A DNA stretch of 18,046 nucleotides from an uncultured Gilliamella sp. (GTDB lineage: Bacteria; Pseudomonadota; Gammaproteobacteria; Enterobacterales; Enterobacteriaceae), in NCBI GenBank assembly GCA_945291235.1, contig CALYQY010000048.1, positions 1 to 18,046 on the forward strand. The letters are read 5' to 3'. Position numbers and translations under genes: made by a program. Every line of letters begins with the position of its first letter. Position 1 is the stretch's first letter. Under the pieces are notes generated by a model, which did no database searches, was not told where the DNA came from, and saw only the letters and a list, made by a program, of their open reading frames with translations. Shown one piece after another: positions 6,212 to 15,013 of the stretch.

Positions 6212-7801
6212 ATGGAAAAAAAGGAAAAGTTAACTATACTTCTTTGTTCTCCTGATTGTTCGACAATATTTTTAACAGAAGGATCGGTTTTTATAAAACC
6301 AATAGATAGTTATTGGAATGATTTTGGATACCAATTAGCGACAGAAATAGGTATTCGATTAAATGATAATTCAATTGAATGGTTTGATTCAAAATTTGCT
6401 TTCAAAGATCAAGATAATACTTATAAGTATGTTTCTACAATTCTAAAAAAAGAGAAATTTGTAAATCTTTTTTCGATAGATTTAGCTTTTGCTCATTTAT
6501 TCACAAATCAAAAATCTTATAGCGCCATCAGCCGATTAATTGGTTTTGAAAGAGCAATAAACATTCTGGAAGAAATAAATGATATTTGTTTATATGTGGA
6601 TAAACCTTCTAGAATACCAAAGTGGGATGATTTTTATAAAACCGATGTGTATAGTAGAGCTATGCTTAGAACGAGTGAGGCGTATTTTGCTTACCGGCAT
6701 GGATATTCTATTATACAAGGTAAAGTCATTGAAAATGCCGACTCTAAACAAACCTTCAACATTACGTTTAAAAATTTAGATTCTCTTCAACTCGAATTTA
6801 AATTTACCAATCAGAATAAATTAAGGGGTCGCATTGCGACCATAATAGGTCAAAATGGATGTGGAAAAACAACGATACTGACAGAACTCGTTAAAGCGCT
6901 TGCTGATAGGCAATCAAAACATATCTCAATTGTTCCACAACTTGACTTTAACCAAGTTATTTTGTTTGCTCATCATGCAACACTTAATTCAATTGACAAA
7001 GAACTTATCAATAATCCTAGTGTTTCTATTTCACAGCTAGATCCTAATATTCAGAACGACAGGGTTTTTAATGAAAAAACAGACAATCATTTATTGGTAG
7101 ATGTGTTAAGAAACAATAGAATATCCGAATTATGTAATATCATTTCCCAAGAATTTTATGATTTAACAATAAAAGTTCCACTTTTAGTGGATCATTCGGC
7201 TAACCTAGATCAACACCACGAAATCGCAATAAAAAACTTTGCCCGATACAATGGTGAGCAACGTTGGCTTGATAGGATAGCGACGATTGACCGAGAAAAA
7301 AATCTCGTTATATATAAAAATGACGAAAAATATCATCCAAGTTTAGGACAATCAACATTTATCCGTTTCATTTTAAACGTTTTTGCCAATGTCGGACCGG
7401 CATCAGTACTGCTTATTGATGAACCAGAAACTTTTTTACATCCTAACCTTATTTCTCAATTTATGAGAATTCTTAATAATGTATTAGAGACCACAAAATC
7501 CATCGCTATAATCGCTACTCATTCTCCTTACATTGTCAGAGAAGTACAAAGTGCACAAGTTCATATTATTGAAAAGGACGAAGTAGATTTCAAAATTAAG
7601 CAGCCACGAATGCAAACATTAGGCGCTAATGTGACCAGCATCTCAAATGAAATCTTTGGCGATGATCTGTTAATCCATCTATACAATGAATTAGTTGATA
7701 ACATTAAAGATGATTTAACCTTCGATGAAATTCTCGATAAGTATATTGGTGAAATAAGTCCAGATGCCCTCTTACAGCTAAGGAATAATATGGAATATTA
7801 A
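6212..7801 (+). CDS. ABC/RecF-like ATPase, PtuA-like (Septu-type defence candidate)
   Basis: The C-terminal two-thirds of this 529-residue protein is an SMC/RecF-type ATPase. Walker A is GQNGCGKTT (213-221), a signature-like SLGQS lies at 377-381, Walker B is LLIDEPE (400-406, D403/E404), followed by FLHP, and a switch histidine lies in ATHSPY (H437). There is no TOPRIM domain after the ATPase, which separates it from OLD and GajA nucleases. Residues 1-165 precede the ATPase fold, contain no motif I recognise, and are unusual because related ATPases usually begin with the nucleotide-binding fold. One base separates its stop from the HNH gene, so the two are surely co-transcribed. ATPase plus HNH is the plan of Septu (PtuA/PtuB). 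The ATPase is certain; the defence role is inferred from partner and position. The ribosome binding site is weak. Confidence 0.8.
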   Translation: MEKKEKLTILLCSPDCSTIFLTEGSVFIKPIDSYWNDFGYQLATEIGIRLNDNSIEWFDSKFAFKDQDNTYKYVSTILKKEKFVNLFSIDLAFAHLFTNQKSYSAISRLIGFERAINILEEINDICLYVDKPSRIPKWDDFYKTDVYSRAMLRTSEAYFAYRHGYSIIQGKVIENADSKQTFNITFKNLDSLQLEFKFTNQNKLRGRIATIIGQNGCGKTTILTELVKALADRQSKHISIVPQLDFNQVILFAHHATLNSIDKELINNPSVSISQLDPNIQNDRVFNEKTDNHLLVDVLRNNRISELCNIISQEFYDLTIKVPLLVDHSANLDQHHEIAIKNFARYNGEQRWLDRIATIDREKNLVIYKNDEKYHPSLGQSTFIRFILNVFANVGPASVLLIDEPETFLHPNLISQFMRILNNVLETTKSIAIIATHSPYIVREVQSAQVHIIEKDEVDFKIKQPRMQTLGANVTSISNEIFGDDLLIHLYNELVDNIKDDLTFDEILDKYIGEISPDALLQLRNNMEY

Positions 7802-7802
7802 T

Positions 7803-8666
7803 ATGAGAAAATTAAATTTTCCACAATATAATAGCGCAGAAATTATTGATAGCTGTCAATTAGATGAACTTTGTCAAAAAAATCGAAAAGGAAAACATAT
7901 TCGGTTTATTTCATCTTATATCGATATTATTAAAAAATCTTACGAACATTATGATAAGCATAATGGTAACCCTTGGTTTATTAATTCATTGTCAGAAGAA
8001 ACAATACCTTCATTATCGGCATTTAAACAACACATGAATCTTTTATATGATAACCCGCCACAAGCACTTAAATTCATTAAATCGCTGAGAGAAAGTATTC
8101 AAGGTGCATGCCCAATGTGTGGGAGACATGGCAATGGAACAATCGATCATTATTTACCTAAATCAATTTTTCCAGAATACTCTTTTTTTTCCAAGAACCT
8201 GATACCTGCTTGTGATAGATGCAATAAGGAACGATCATTAAAAATAAAAGGAGATATATTACATGAAAGGCCTATTCACCCTTATTTTGATAAATTTATT
8301 GAAAAAAGAATCATGTCATCTCACTTTAAACCAGACTGGCGAGCACCGTTAATTACTCCTATAGCCATAGATGTAAAAGATGAAGAAAAAATTATAGTTG
8401 AATGGCACATCAAGAATATTGTCATCCCTTCAGGAATCAAGAATCATTTCTCTTATTTATGGACAAAATTATGTGAATCACCAAAGATATATATAAAAAA
8501 CGCAATTAATTTAGAAGACATCATAAAAAAATTATATGAAATCCAATTAATTTACGAGAATAATGGCGGAACACCCAATAATTGGGATGCCTGTTTTTAT
8601 CATGGATTACAAAATAACGAAGAAGCACTCAATTATTTGATTAAAATTCAAAAAGGCGAATTATAA
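7803..8666 (+). CDS. HNH endonuclease, PtuB-like (Septu-type defence candidate)
   Basis: This 287-residue protein carries a zinc-binding HNH nuclease centre: CPMC (C103, C106), IDHYLPK with D115 and H116, NL-P (N132), and CDRCN (C137, C140, N141). The two CxxC pairs would hold zinc, and H116 with the Asn residues fits the beta-beta-alpha metal site. A following HPYFDK (159-164) is also common in this HNH group. Residues 1-100 and 170-287 have no other recognisable domain. The gene starts 1 nt after the ATPase stop, so the products probably act as a complex in which the ATPase controls DNA cleavage. McrA-like HNH enzymes share the CxxC...DH...CxxC layout, so the Septu label depends on the ATPase partner. 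Confidence 0.8.
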   Translation: MRKLNFPQYNSAEIIDSCQLDELCQKNRKGKHIRFISSYIDIIKKSYEHYDKHNGNPWFINSLSEETIPSLSAFKQHMNLLYDNPPQALKFIKSLRESIQGACPMCGRHGNGTIDHYLPKSIFPEYSFFSKNLIPACDRCNKERSLKIKGDILHERPIHPYFDKFIEKRIMSSHFKPDWRAPLITPIAIDVKDEEKIIVEWHIKNIVIPSGIKNHFSYLWTKLCESPKIYIKNAINLEDIIKKLYEIQLIYENNGGTPNNWDACFYHGLQNNEEALNYLIKIQKGEL

Positions 8667-8730
8667 ATAAATAACTATTGATTTTATATAGAGGATTGGA
8701 ACAAAAACATTATGGAAAAACTGATGAAAT

Positions 8731-8807
8731 TGGCGGAACGGACGGGGCTCGAACCCGCGACCCCCTGCGTGACAGGCAGGTATTCTAACCAACTGAACTA
8801 CCGCTCC
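8731..8807 (-). tRNA. aspV: tRNA-Asp (anticodon GUC)
   Basis: This 77-nt gene includes an encoded CCA end (8731-8733 on the plus strand as TGG). The 5' strand GGAGCGG pairs with CCGTTCC, and the T arm contains GGTTCGAG. The anticodon loop CTGTCAC gives GUC (8771-8773). It is nearly identical to E. coli tRNA-Asp. It lies downstream of dnaQ on the same strand, exactly as aspV does in E. coli. Its 3' end faces the ATPase-HNH cassette. Confidence 0.98.
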
Positions 8808-8817
8808 GCTTTTTAGA

Positions 8818-8845
8818 CTACTTCAAGGCATCACTGCTGAAGTAG
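8818..8845 (-). promoter_or_regulatory. Hairpin between dnaQ and tRNA-Asp, in the tRNA leader
   Basis: CTACTTCA (8818-8825) and TGAAGTAG (8838-8845) are perfect 8-bp inverted arms around a 12-nt loop. Read on the minus strand it falls at the predicted start of the tRNA precursor, with A-rich sequence separating it from the mature 5' end. It may end dnaQ readthrough or structure the precursor leader. There is no U-tract in the direction of dnaQ transcription. Confidence 0.4.
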
Positions 8846-8850
8846 GCGTG

Positions 8851-8879
8851 ATATTAAAGATTATTTTCGATGACGTCAA
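8851..8879 (-). promoter_or_regulatory. Predicted promoter of tRNA-Asp
   Basis: On the minus strand TTGACG (8874-8879) is 17 nt from TAATAT (8851-8856), followed by a GC-rich discriminator (CACGCC). Near-consensus -35, correct spacing and a GC-rich discriminator are the usual pattern of stringently controlled stable RNA promoters. Transcription would begin near 8844, about 37 nt before the mature tRNA. Confidence 0.65.
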
Positions 8880-8919
8880 TAGATATTTTAAAATATGCAA
8901 CCAATTGAATAGAAAACAA

Positions 8920-9660
8920 TCATTTACTGGCACGCCATAATGCTCCGCCACTTTTTTTATCAATTTTTGATAAAACAGTTTCATGTTCTGATAGTTCATA
9001 TTCTGAGGCTTTTATGACTTTTAAAGGAGTCGATCCTCGCTCTATTTTTTGCAGAGTATTGCTGTTTTCACCATTAGCTAGACTATGTTCATCCATATTA
9101 AAGGATAATGTCGTTTGTCCCCCCGTCATAGCTAAATATACTTCAGCTAAAATCTCAGCATCCAGTAAAGCGCCATGAAGTGTACGATGAGAATTATCAA
9201 TTTGGTAGCGTTCACAAAGCACATCTAAATTATTACGTTTGCCTGGGAAAAGGCGTCTTGCCATTGCTAAAGTATCGGTAACAATACAGTGATCAGCAGT
9301 TTTATAATCTAAACCACAAAGACGAAACTCATAATCCATAAACCCGACATCAAACGATGCATTATGGATAATTAATTCAGCACCATCAATAAACTTAATA
9401 AAATCATGGGCGATATTTTTGAATATGGGTTTATCTTTAACAGCTTCATTGCTTATACCATGAACTTTAAACGCTTCTTCATCAATTAAGCGTTCTGGAT
9501 TAATATAGACATGAAAATGATTGCCTGTTAAACGGCGATTGATGATTTCAACAGCACCAATTTCAATAATCTTATGTCCTTCATAATGATTATTTCCATC
9601 TTGATTCATACCTGTTGTTTCTGTATCGAGTACAATTTGGCGAGTAGAATGAGTTATCAC
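8920..9660 (-). CDS. dnaQ: DNA polymerase III epsilon subunit, 3'-5' proofreading exonuclease
   Basis: The product removes mismatched nucleotides at the replication fork within the polymerase III core (alpha-epsilon-theta). DEDDh exonuclease residues are visible: D12 and E14 in VLDTETTGM, D104 in HNASFDVGFMDYE, and H162 and D167 in HGALLDAEI. The stretch after QTTLSF (about 182 onward) is a flexible linker, and the C-terminal GGALWRASK matches the alpha-binding tail. Length (246) agrees with E. coli (243). The start is GTG at 9660, preceded by AAAGAG; it places TRQIVLDTETTG where the family has it. It is divergent from rnhA across 181 bp, the same arrangement as in E. coli, and is followed by tRNA-Asp. 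Confidence 0.97.
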   Translation of the reverse strand: MITHSTRQIVLDTETTGMNQDGNNHYEGHKIIEIGAVEIINRRLTGNHFHVYINPERLIDEEAFKVHGISNEAVKDKPIFKNIAHDFIKFIDGAELIIHNASFDVGFMDYEFRLCGLDYKTADHCIVTDTLAMARRLFPGKRNNLDVLCERYQIDNSHRTLHGALLDAEILAEVYLAMTGGQTTLSFNMDEHSLANGENSNTLQKIERGSTPLKVIKASEYELSEHETVLSKIDKKSGGALWRASK

Positions 9661-9841
9661 GTTATTCTCTTTATATCAAACATTGGGAAAACTACGAATT
9701 AGTGATATAGTTTACCATTAAATACTATTAATGTTGATACCTACCCGCTATTGGAAGCTGAATCTTCAGATTTGCTTACCATTTTTAAATTGTGTTACAT
9801 TTTGGGAGTTATCAACCTAGTTTGCCGAAAAGTTTGCAAAA

Positions 9842-10315
9842 ATGTTAAAACAAATCAGAATATACACAGATGGTTCTTGTCTTGGAAACCCTGGGCCTGG
9901 CGGATATGCTGCCATTTTAAGATATAAGCACAATGAAAAAATATTAGCAGAAGGATATTTTAATACAACTAATAATCGAATGGAGTTATTAGCTGCAATT
10001 GCCGCTTTAGAAAAATTAAAAGAGCCTTGTCAAATTGATCTCTATTCTGATAGCCAATATTTGAAAAATGGTATTTCAAAATGGATTTATACTTGGAAAA
10101 AAAATGGATGGAAAACCGCAAATAATAAATCTGTCAAAAATGTTGATTTATGGATGCGGCTTGATAAAGCGGTACAAACACATAAAATCGATTGGATTTG
10201 GGTTAAAGGCCATGCAGGGCATCCTGAAAATGAACAATGTGATATCATAGCCAAATCTAAAGCTGAGTCCCCTACTTTAGTGGATACTTTTTTTGAAGAA
10301 TCAAATTCAGCGTAA
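9842..10315 (+). CDS. rnhA: Ribonuclease HI
   Basis: The enzyme cleaves the RNA strand of RNA:DNA hybrids, removing R-loops and primer remnants. The catalytic carboxylates are in place: D10 ([14 protein letters not shown]), E48 (NNRMELLA), D70 ([10 protein letters not shown]) and D134, with H124 in [11 protein letters not shown]. Length (157) matches E. coli (155). The basic handle region contains [12 protein letters not shown]. It is divergent from dnaQ, so their promoters share the 181-bp gap, and gloB follows 80 bp downstream on the same strand. The ribosome binding site is weak (the upstream sequence is A-rich without a clear AGGAG). Identification is certain. Confidence 0.97.
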   Translation: MLKQIRIYTDGSCLGNPGPGGYAAILRYKHNEKILAEGYFNTTNNRMELLAAIAALEKLKEPCQIDLYSDSQYLKNGISKWIYTWKKNGWKTANNKSVKNVDLWMRLDKAVQTHKIDWIWVKGHAGHPENEQCDIIAKSKAESPTLVDTFFEESNSA

Positions 10316-10395
10316 TAAGTTTTAAACCCTATTATTTCACATGAGACCAACCCATTATAGTTATCAAATGTCACTTAATAGCATGGATTTCATTT

Positions 10396-11124
10396 ATGTA
10401 TAAATTACACATAATCCCCGTTTTAAAAGATAATTATGTCTGGTTATTAGAAAATAATGCTAAACAAGTTATTATCATTGATCCAGGGGCAGCCGAACCT
10501 GTTTATAACTATCTACATCTACATAATTTAACACCCCTTGCAATTTTGCTTACTCATCACCATATAGATCACATTGGCGGTGTGCTAAAACTACAAAATG
10601 ATTTTAATTCTATTGAGGTATATGGGCCCAAAGAAATTCCTTTACCTATTCAATATGTAGAAAATAGGGATAAATTAATTATTGCCGATTTTAAATTTGA
10701 GATAATTCCTGTACCAGGTCATACATTGGGTCATTTGGCTTACTATTGTCAGCCTTATCTTTTTTGTGGCGATACGCTGTTATCGGCTGGTTGTGGACGT
10801 GTATTTGAAGGTACTTATCAGCAAATGCTAAATTCACTTAACAAATTAGCCCAATTACCTGATGATACCCTTGTCTGTGCTGGTCATGAATATACTAAAT
10901 CTAATCTCGATTTTGCACTCAATATGTTACCAAATGATACTAAAATTAGTGCCTATTATGATTTAATTTCCGATAAATCAATTACTTTACCATCTACTTT
11001 AAGAAATGAAAAACAAATTAATGTTTTTCTACGATGTAAAGAAAAAAACATACAAAATAAATTAAATTTTAACAATGAGTTAGATTTATTTGTTTTTTTT
11101 AGAAGCCAAAAGGATATTTTTTAG
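10396..11124 (+). CDS. gloB: Hydroxyacylglutathione hydrolase (glyoxalase II)
   Basis: The enzyme hydrolyses S-lactoylglutathione to lactate and glutathione, the second step of methylglyoxal detoxification. It is a metallo-beta-lactamase-fold protein with the binuclear metal site THHHIDH (H54, H56, D58, H59), H109 (PGHTLGH), D126 (CGDTL) and H164 (AGHEYT). The C-terminal part has the family's PSTLRNEKQINVFLR segment (199-213). Length (242) is close to E. coli (251). It lies between rnhA and mltD on the same strand. It depends on glutathione, whose first synthetic enzyme (gshA) is encoded 2 kb further on; this is proximity only. Confidence 0.96.
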   Translation: MYKLHIIPVLKDNYVWLLENNAKQVIIIDPGAAEPVYNYLHLHNLTPLAILLTHHHIDHIGGVLKLQNDFNSIEVYGPKEIPLPIQYVENRDKLIIADFKFEIIPVPGHTLGHLAYYCQPYLFCGDTLLSAGCGRVFEGTYQQMLNSLNKLAQLPDDTLVCAGHEYTKSNLDFALNMLPNDTKISAYYDLISDKSITLPSTLRNEKQINVFLRCKEKNIQNKLNFNNELDLFVFFRSQKDIF

Positions 11125-11166
11125 GTATAATATACGGTTTTAATAAATGTTTAATGTTTTAAGGTA

Positions 11167-12423
11167 ATGAAAAAGTTATTTATATTCACAGCATTATGTT
11201 CGTTTTTGGTTGCATGCCAAAACCATCAATCTCAATATAATAGTAGTGTCTATCCAACACATAACTCAGAATCAATCGTTACCAGTGGACTTTTAAAAAG
11301 TAGTGGAATTAATAATAAATTAATTACTCAAAATCCTTGGCATTATATGATAAGCCAACTGAATGTGAAAGTCCCTGAAAATAATCGTATTAAAGAAGAA
11401 AGAGCGCTTTTATTACGCAACCCTAAAGCTTTTGAAACTACAGCGCTTCGTTCTGAGCCTTATGTATATTACATAATGGATCAACTACGTCAAAATAATT
11501 TACCGGTAGAATTAGCTTTAATTCCACTGATTGAAAGTGCCTACGATCCGTTAGCAACATCGGCTGGTAAAGCTGCCGGTTTATGGCAGATTGTACCCAT
11601 AACGGCCAGAGAATACGGTCTCAATAAAAGTCACTCATTTGATCCAAGACGTGATCTAATTGCATCAACAAATTCAGCGATAACGCTGTTAAAAGATCTG
11701 AACAGTCGTTTTAAAGGGGATTGGTTATTAACTCTTGCTGCTTATAATGCTGGCGAAGGTCGCATTAGAAAAGCAATTGCACAAAATAAAGCAAATGGTT
11801 TACCAACAAATTATTGGGCGCTGGATTTACCAACTGAAACCCGACACTATGTACCAAAGATTTTAGCCATTATTGATATTGTAAAAAATAGTGAACGTTA
11901 CAGTATTAAATTACCCGATTGTAACTATGAAAACTCATTAGTTAGAATTGATATGTCTAAAAATATTTCATTAGCTAAAATTGCTCAATATACTGGGATA
12001 CCAATTAACGACTTAAAAAGTTTTAATGCAGGCTATTTACAACAAACTGTAAGTGGACCATTTCATTTACTGGTTCCGTATTCTTATGCGGAAGATTTAC
12101 ATAAAAAGCTACAAGCACAAAATCTTGTTTCAGCTGAAATCACAGAACTTTTACAAGATGTGCCTCATAACACTATGCCTTTGGAAGTCAAAACAGTAGC
12201 AATCAAGTCCGAAGTGTCAAGTGGAATAAATAATAAGAATAAAACGCTTCATACTAAATCCAATAAACAGATCACTTATCAAGTTAAAGCAGGTGATGAT
12301 TTAGTAACTATAGCTAAAAATTATCGTGTTAAAATTACAGATATTTTAACTTGGAATAATTTGACCGATCAGGATATCAAAGAAGGTGATGTATTAACCA
12401 TTAATCTTGCAAATCCAATTTAA
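11167..12423 (+). CDS. mltD: Membrane-bound lytic murein transglycosylase D
   Basis: This lipoprotein cleaves peptidoglycan glycan strands with formation of 1,6-anhydroMurNAc ends. The signal peptide ends in the lipobox LVAC, with C17 as the lipid-bearing residue. The SLT domain (about 95-230) has catalytic E123 in PLIESAYDP, then GLWQIVP (138-144) and AAYNAGEGRI (191-200). A first, degenerate LysM-like stretch lies at about 258-305 and a clear LysM at 369-414 (YQVKAGDDLVTIAKNYRV), so glycan-binding modules follow the catalytic domain as in E. coli MltD (452 residues; 418 here). The start ATG at 11167 follows AAGG closely. It is 42 bp after gloB and its last 23 bp overlap the end of convergent yafD. 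Confidence 0.96.
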   Translation: MKKLFIFTALCSFLVACQNHQSQYNSSVYPTHNSESIVTSGLLKSSGINNKLITQNPWHYMISQLNVKVPENNRIKEERALLLRNPKAFETTALRSEPYVYYIMDQLRQNNLPVELALIPLIESAYDPLATSAGKAAGLWQIVPITAREYGLNKSHSFDPRRDLIASTNSAITLLKDLNSRFKGDWLLTLAAYNAGEGRIRKAIAQNKANGLPTNYWALDLPTETRHYVPKILAIIDIVKNSERYSIKLPDCNYENSLVRIDMSKNISLAKIAQYTGIPINDLKSFNAGYLQQTVSGPFHLLVPYSYAEDLHKKLQAQNLVSAEITELLQDVPHNTMPLEVKTVAIKSEVSSGINNKNKTLHTKSNKQITYQVKAGDDLVTIAKNYRVKITDILTWNNLTDQDIKEGDVLTINLANPI

Positions 12424-13183
12424 ATTTGACCAATAAAGGATTATGATCAGATGCCGAAGTACTAATTATTTTTGCTGTATCTAATTGTAATCCTCGATAA
12501 AATACAAAATCTAATGGTCTTCCCATAAATGTTTTTCGAATATCAATTGAAAAATTCACCGGTTTGAGGTCGATTGTACTTACTAAATGATATAAAAGAT
12601 TTAACCGCTGTTGACTCCAAGCATTGAAATCACCCGCTAAGATCACCGGTCCATTATGCTCCTTGATTCGATTTAATAGCATATGCATTTGTTGCCGATA
12701 ACTTTTCACACCAATACTAAAGTTAACGGCATGAATGTTCGCAACCAGCAATTGATGTGTTGAGTTATAAATAGGATATATCGTGATTAAAGCGGATTTT
12801 GGAACGCGAATAAGGGGTTCTTTTTCTTTAAATGAATAGATAGAGATAGGTAATGTATCTGTAATTGTCATCACACCAGCATAAATATTATTGAAGCAGT
12901 AAGCGGGCACATGGTCTGCTATCTTATTTTGTCGGGTAATAAAGTTCAATAATTGTGGTGTGGTTTGCGCTTCTTGTAATAATATCAATTTAGTTTCATC
13001 TGCATAATGTTCTAAAATTTGAATACAGTCGGCTCTTTTTTGTTTAAAAATATTCCAAACCATAATTGTAAAAGTAGTTTTATCAATTAATGGTTTATTT
13101 ACTATCAATTGACTATTGGGCAAAATAATTTCTACTTCATTATTTGCCCGATATCGTAAGGTATAATCTCGATGTTTAAACAT
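12401..13183 (-). CDS. yafD: YafD-family endonuclease/exonuclease/phosphatase protein
   Basis: The protein aligns from end to end with E. coli YafD (both about 260 residues) and shares distinctive stretches such as LLQEAQTTP, HAVNFS and GRPLDFVFYRGL. Metal-dependent EEP-fold residues are all visible: N44 (VWNIFKQ), E71 (QEAQ), H151 (NIHAVNF), D185 and N187 (AGDFNAW), and D246/H247 (SASDHNPL). It should therefore hydrolyse phosphodiesters or phosphomonoesters; the physiological substrate is unknown. It has no signal peptide. It starts 5 nt after the gshA stop and is probably translated from the gshA message. Its 3' end overlaps mltD by 23 bp in convergent orientation. Confidence 0.93.
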   Translation of the reverse strand: MFKHRDYTLRYRANNEVEIILPNSQLIVNKPLIDKTTFTIMVWNIFKQKRADCIQILEHYADETKLILLQEAQTTPQLLNFITRQNKIADHVPAYCFNNIYAGVMTITDTLPISIYSFKEKEPLIRVPKSALITIYPIYNSTHQLLVANIHAVNFSIGVKSYRQQMHMLLNRIKEHNGPVILAGDFNAWSQQRLNLLYHLVSTIDLKPVNFSIDIRKTFMGRPLDFVFYRGLQLDTAKIISTSASDHNPLLVKFKLDLQD

Positions 13184-13188
13184 ATTAA

Positions 13189-14748
13189 CTATTTATTTTG
13201 TTGAGCTAAATATTCATCAAACGATACTTTATCATTTTCTTCTAATCTTTTCTGTTTCTCGAGTGAAATATAGCGCTGTTGAACAAAATCATTATCGGTT
13301 AACACGGCTAAAGGTTCTGATAATAACTGTTTTTTATATTGACTTGCTAAAGCTAAACCAAATTTAGCTGTTCCCAAATCACTTATCGCCTGTAATGTTC
13401 TTGCTGATAAAGTTAATTCTGGATAATCAAACATAACATCAAGTCGCTCACAAACCTTACGGTAGTGCTGTTTTTCATCATGATGATCTAAAACATCAGC
13501 AACACGTAGTAAATCCTTAAATAATTGATGACCTACTTTGGCCATTGGTTCATGATAACTTCCACACCCCATTGTTATTTCAATCCCCGGTTTCCGACCT
13601 TCTAAAATAACTCGATTCCAGTTTAATTTTGCGCACTCTAGCTCTTGACTGCTCATTTCAGGTGCCGGTGCTAATGCACACCAAATTAAAAATAAATCGA
13701 TAAATCGAATCTGTTCTTCTGTAATACCGATTGGTGAAAATGGATTAACATCTAAAGCTCTTACTTCGATATACTCAATTCCACCACGTAGCAATGCATC
13801 TGAAGGTGATTCCCCTGCCCTAGGAACACGTTTAGGACGAATCGGCGCATAAAACTCATTTTCAATTTGTAAGACTTTATCATTTAATTGACGATACTGA
13901 CCATCAACTTTAATGCCTAAGCGACTAAATTCGGGAGATTGTGTTTTAGTTGCGCGTTTTAATCCCTCGACATAAGTATTCAAATGATTAAAAGTGATAC
14001 CCAATTGCTTTTGAGCATTATTGGTATAACCAATATCGCTAAGCCTTAAAGATGTGGCATAAGGTAAATAACAGTTGCCGTTAGTTTGTTCAATGAATGC
14101 TTTCGCTTTTTCGGGATCTTGAATAAATGAAGAGCACATTGATGGTGATGCACCAAAAAGATACGGGATTACCCAACCAAAGCGATAATAGTTACGAATT
14201 AAAGTGAAATAGCCTTCTGAAATAACGTCTTTACCCTCTTCAGTATTTTTTACCCCGTCTCTTGCTTGCCAAAATGCTGTCGGTAAAGAAAAATTATAAT
14301 GGACACCTGAAATAGTTTGCATCATTGCACCATAACGGTTTTTTAATCCCTCACGATACAGTGTTTTTAAACGCCCTTCGTTTGAAGAACCATATTGCGC
14401 TAAAATAATATCGTCTTCTTTCGCAACAAAACACGGCATACTGAGTGGCCACATCATTTCATCACCAATATTAATACTGGCATAACGATGTAAATCTCGC
14501 AAAAACGTGAGCATATAATCAATGTTCGTATTGACCGGTGTTATAAATTCAAGCATCGACTCAGCAAAATCAGTTGTGATCCAAGGGTGAGTTAAGGCTG
14601 AACCAATTTTATTGGGAAAAGGCGTTTTAGATAAAGAACCATCGGGTAAAATTCGTAAGGTCTCTCGTTCCAGTCCACGTTGAATACCTTGTAAGATAGT
14701 ATAATGTTTTTCTAACCAATTAAGTGCTTTAGAAACATCAGGTATCAT
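13189..14748 (-). CDS. gshA: Glutamate-cysteine ligase
   Basis: The enzyme joins glutamate and cysteine with ATP to give gamma-glutamylcysteine, the rate-limiting step of glutathione synthesis. The proteobacterial type 1 family pattern is clear: [12 protein letters not shown] (E27 and E29, metal binding), [14 protein letters not shown] (58-71), [11 protein letters not shown] (145-155) and the [16 protein letters not shown] stretch in the middle. At 519 residues it matches E. coli (518), so it is complete. The start ATG at 14748 agrees with the family N-terminus. A promoter with -35 TTGTAA and -10 TATATA lies upstream (14776-14804). It is followed by yafD after 5 nt; separation from hutZ-like by 265 bp suggests independent transcription. 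Confidence 0.97.
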   Translation of the reverse strand: MIPDVSKALNWLEKHYTILQGIQRGLERETLRILPDGSLSKTPFPNKIGSALTHPWITTDFAESMLEFITPVNTNIDYMLTFLRDLHRYASINIGDEMMWPLSMPCFVAKEDDIILAQYGSSNEGRLKTLYREGLKNRYGAMMQTISGVHYNFSLPTAFWQARDGVKNTEEGKDVISEGYFTLIRNYYRFGWVIPYLFGASPSMCSSFIQDPEKAKAFIEQTNGNCYLPYATSLRLSDIGYTNNAQKQLGITFNHLNTYVEGLKRATKTQSPEFSRLGIKVDGQYRQLNDKVLQIENEFYAPIRPKRVPRAGESPSDALLRGGIEYIEVRALDVNPFSPIGITEEQIRFIDLFLIWCALAPAPEMSSQELECAKLNWNRVILEGRKPGIEITMGCGSYHEPMAKVGHQLFKDLLRVADVLDHHDEKQHYRKVCERLDVMFDYPELTLSARTLQAISDLGTAKFGLALASQYKKQLLSEPLAVLTDNDFVQQRYISLEKQKRLEENDKVSFDEYLAQQNK

Positions 14749-14775
14749 AATCTTTATTTATCCTAAATTGAGTTT

Positions 14776-14804
14776 TATATATTCAATATTATCATAATTT
14801 ACAA
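14776..14804 (-). promoter_or_regulatory. Predicted promoter of gshA-yafD
   Basis: On the minus strand TTGTAA (14799-14804) is 17 nt from TATATA (14776-14781). Transcription would start near 14769, about 20 nt before the gshA ATG. Confidence 0.5.
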
Positions 14805-15013
14805 GCTTCTATTGGTAATTTTGGCTTTTCACTCATGCTTTATCAGATTAGAACTGATTTCAAAGATGAAAACACTCAATAATACTATTTATTATTGATA
14901 GTTAGGTCATGAATCGACATTTAATAATCTTGTCTATTTCATGGATAGGAATGGGTAATCATCCGCATTCCTTTTAATGTAAAACAATTAGATATCATCA
15001 ATTTCACAAAGTT

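Noticed and set aside
6212..8666. A retron or a larger island around the ATPase-HNH pair
   Set aside because: There is no reverse transcriptase, structured msr/msd-like RNA, integrase or transposase in the window, and I found no second copy of the tRNA-Asp 3' end on the ybaN side that could serve as an attachment repeat.
14909..14977. A 22-codon plus-strand ORF (start MNRHLIILS) with an internal hairpin GGAATG/CATTCC (14948-14971) followed by TTTT
   Set aside because: It is very short, has only a poorly spaced AGG, no convincing promoter, and lies between two minus-strand genes. The hairpin might end a plus-strand transcript, but nothing else supports one.
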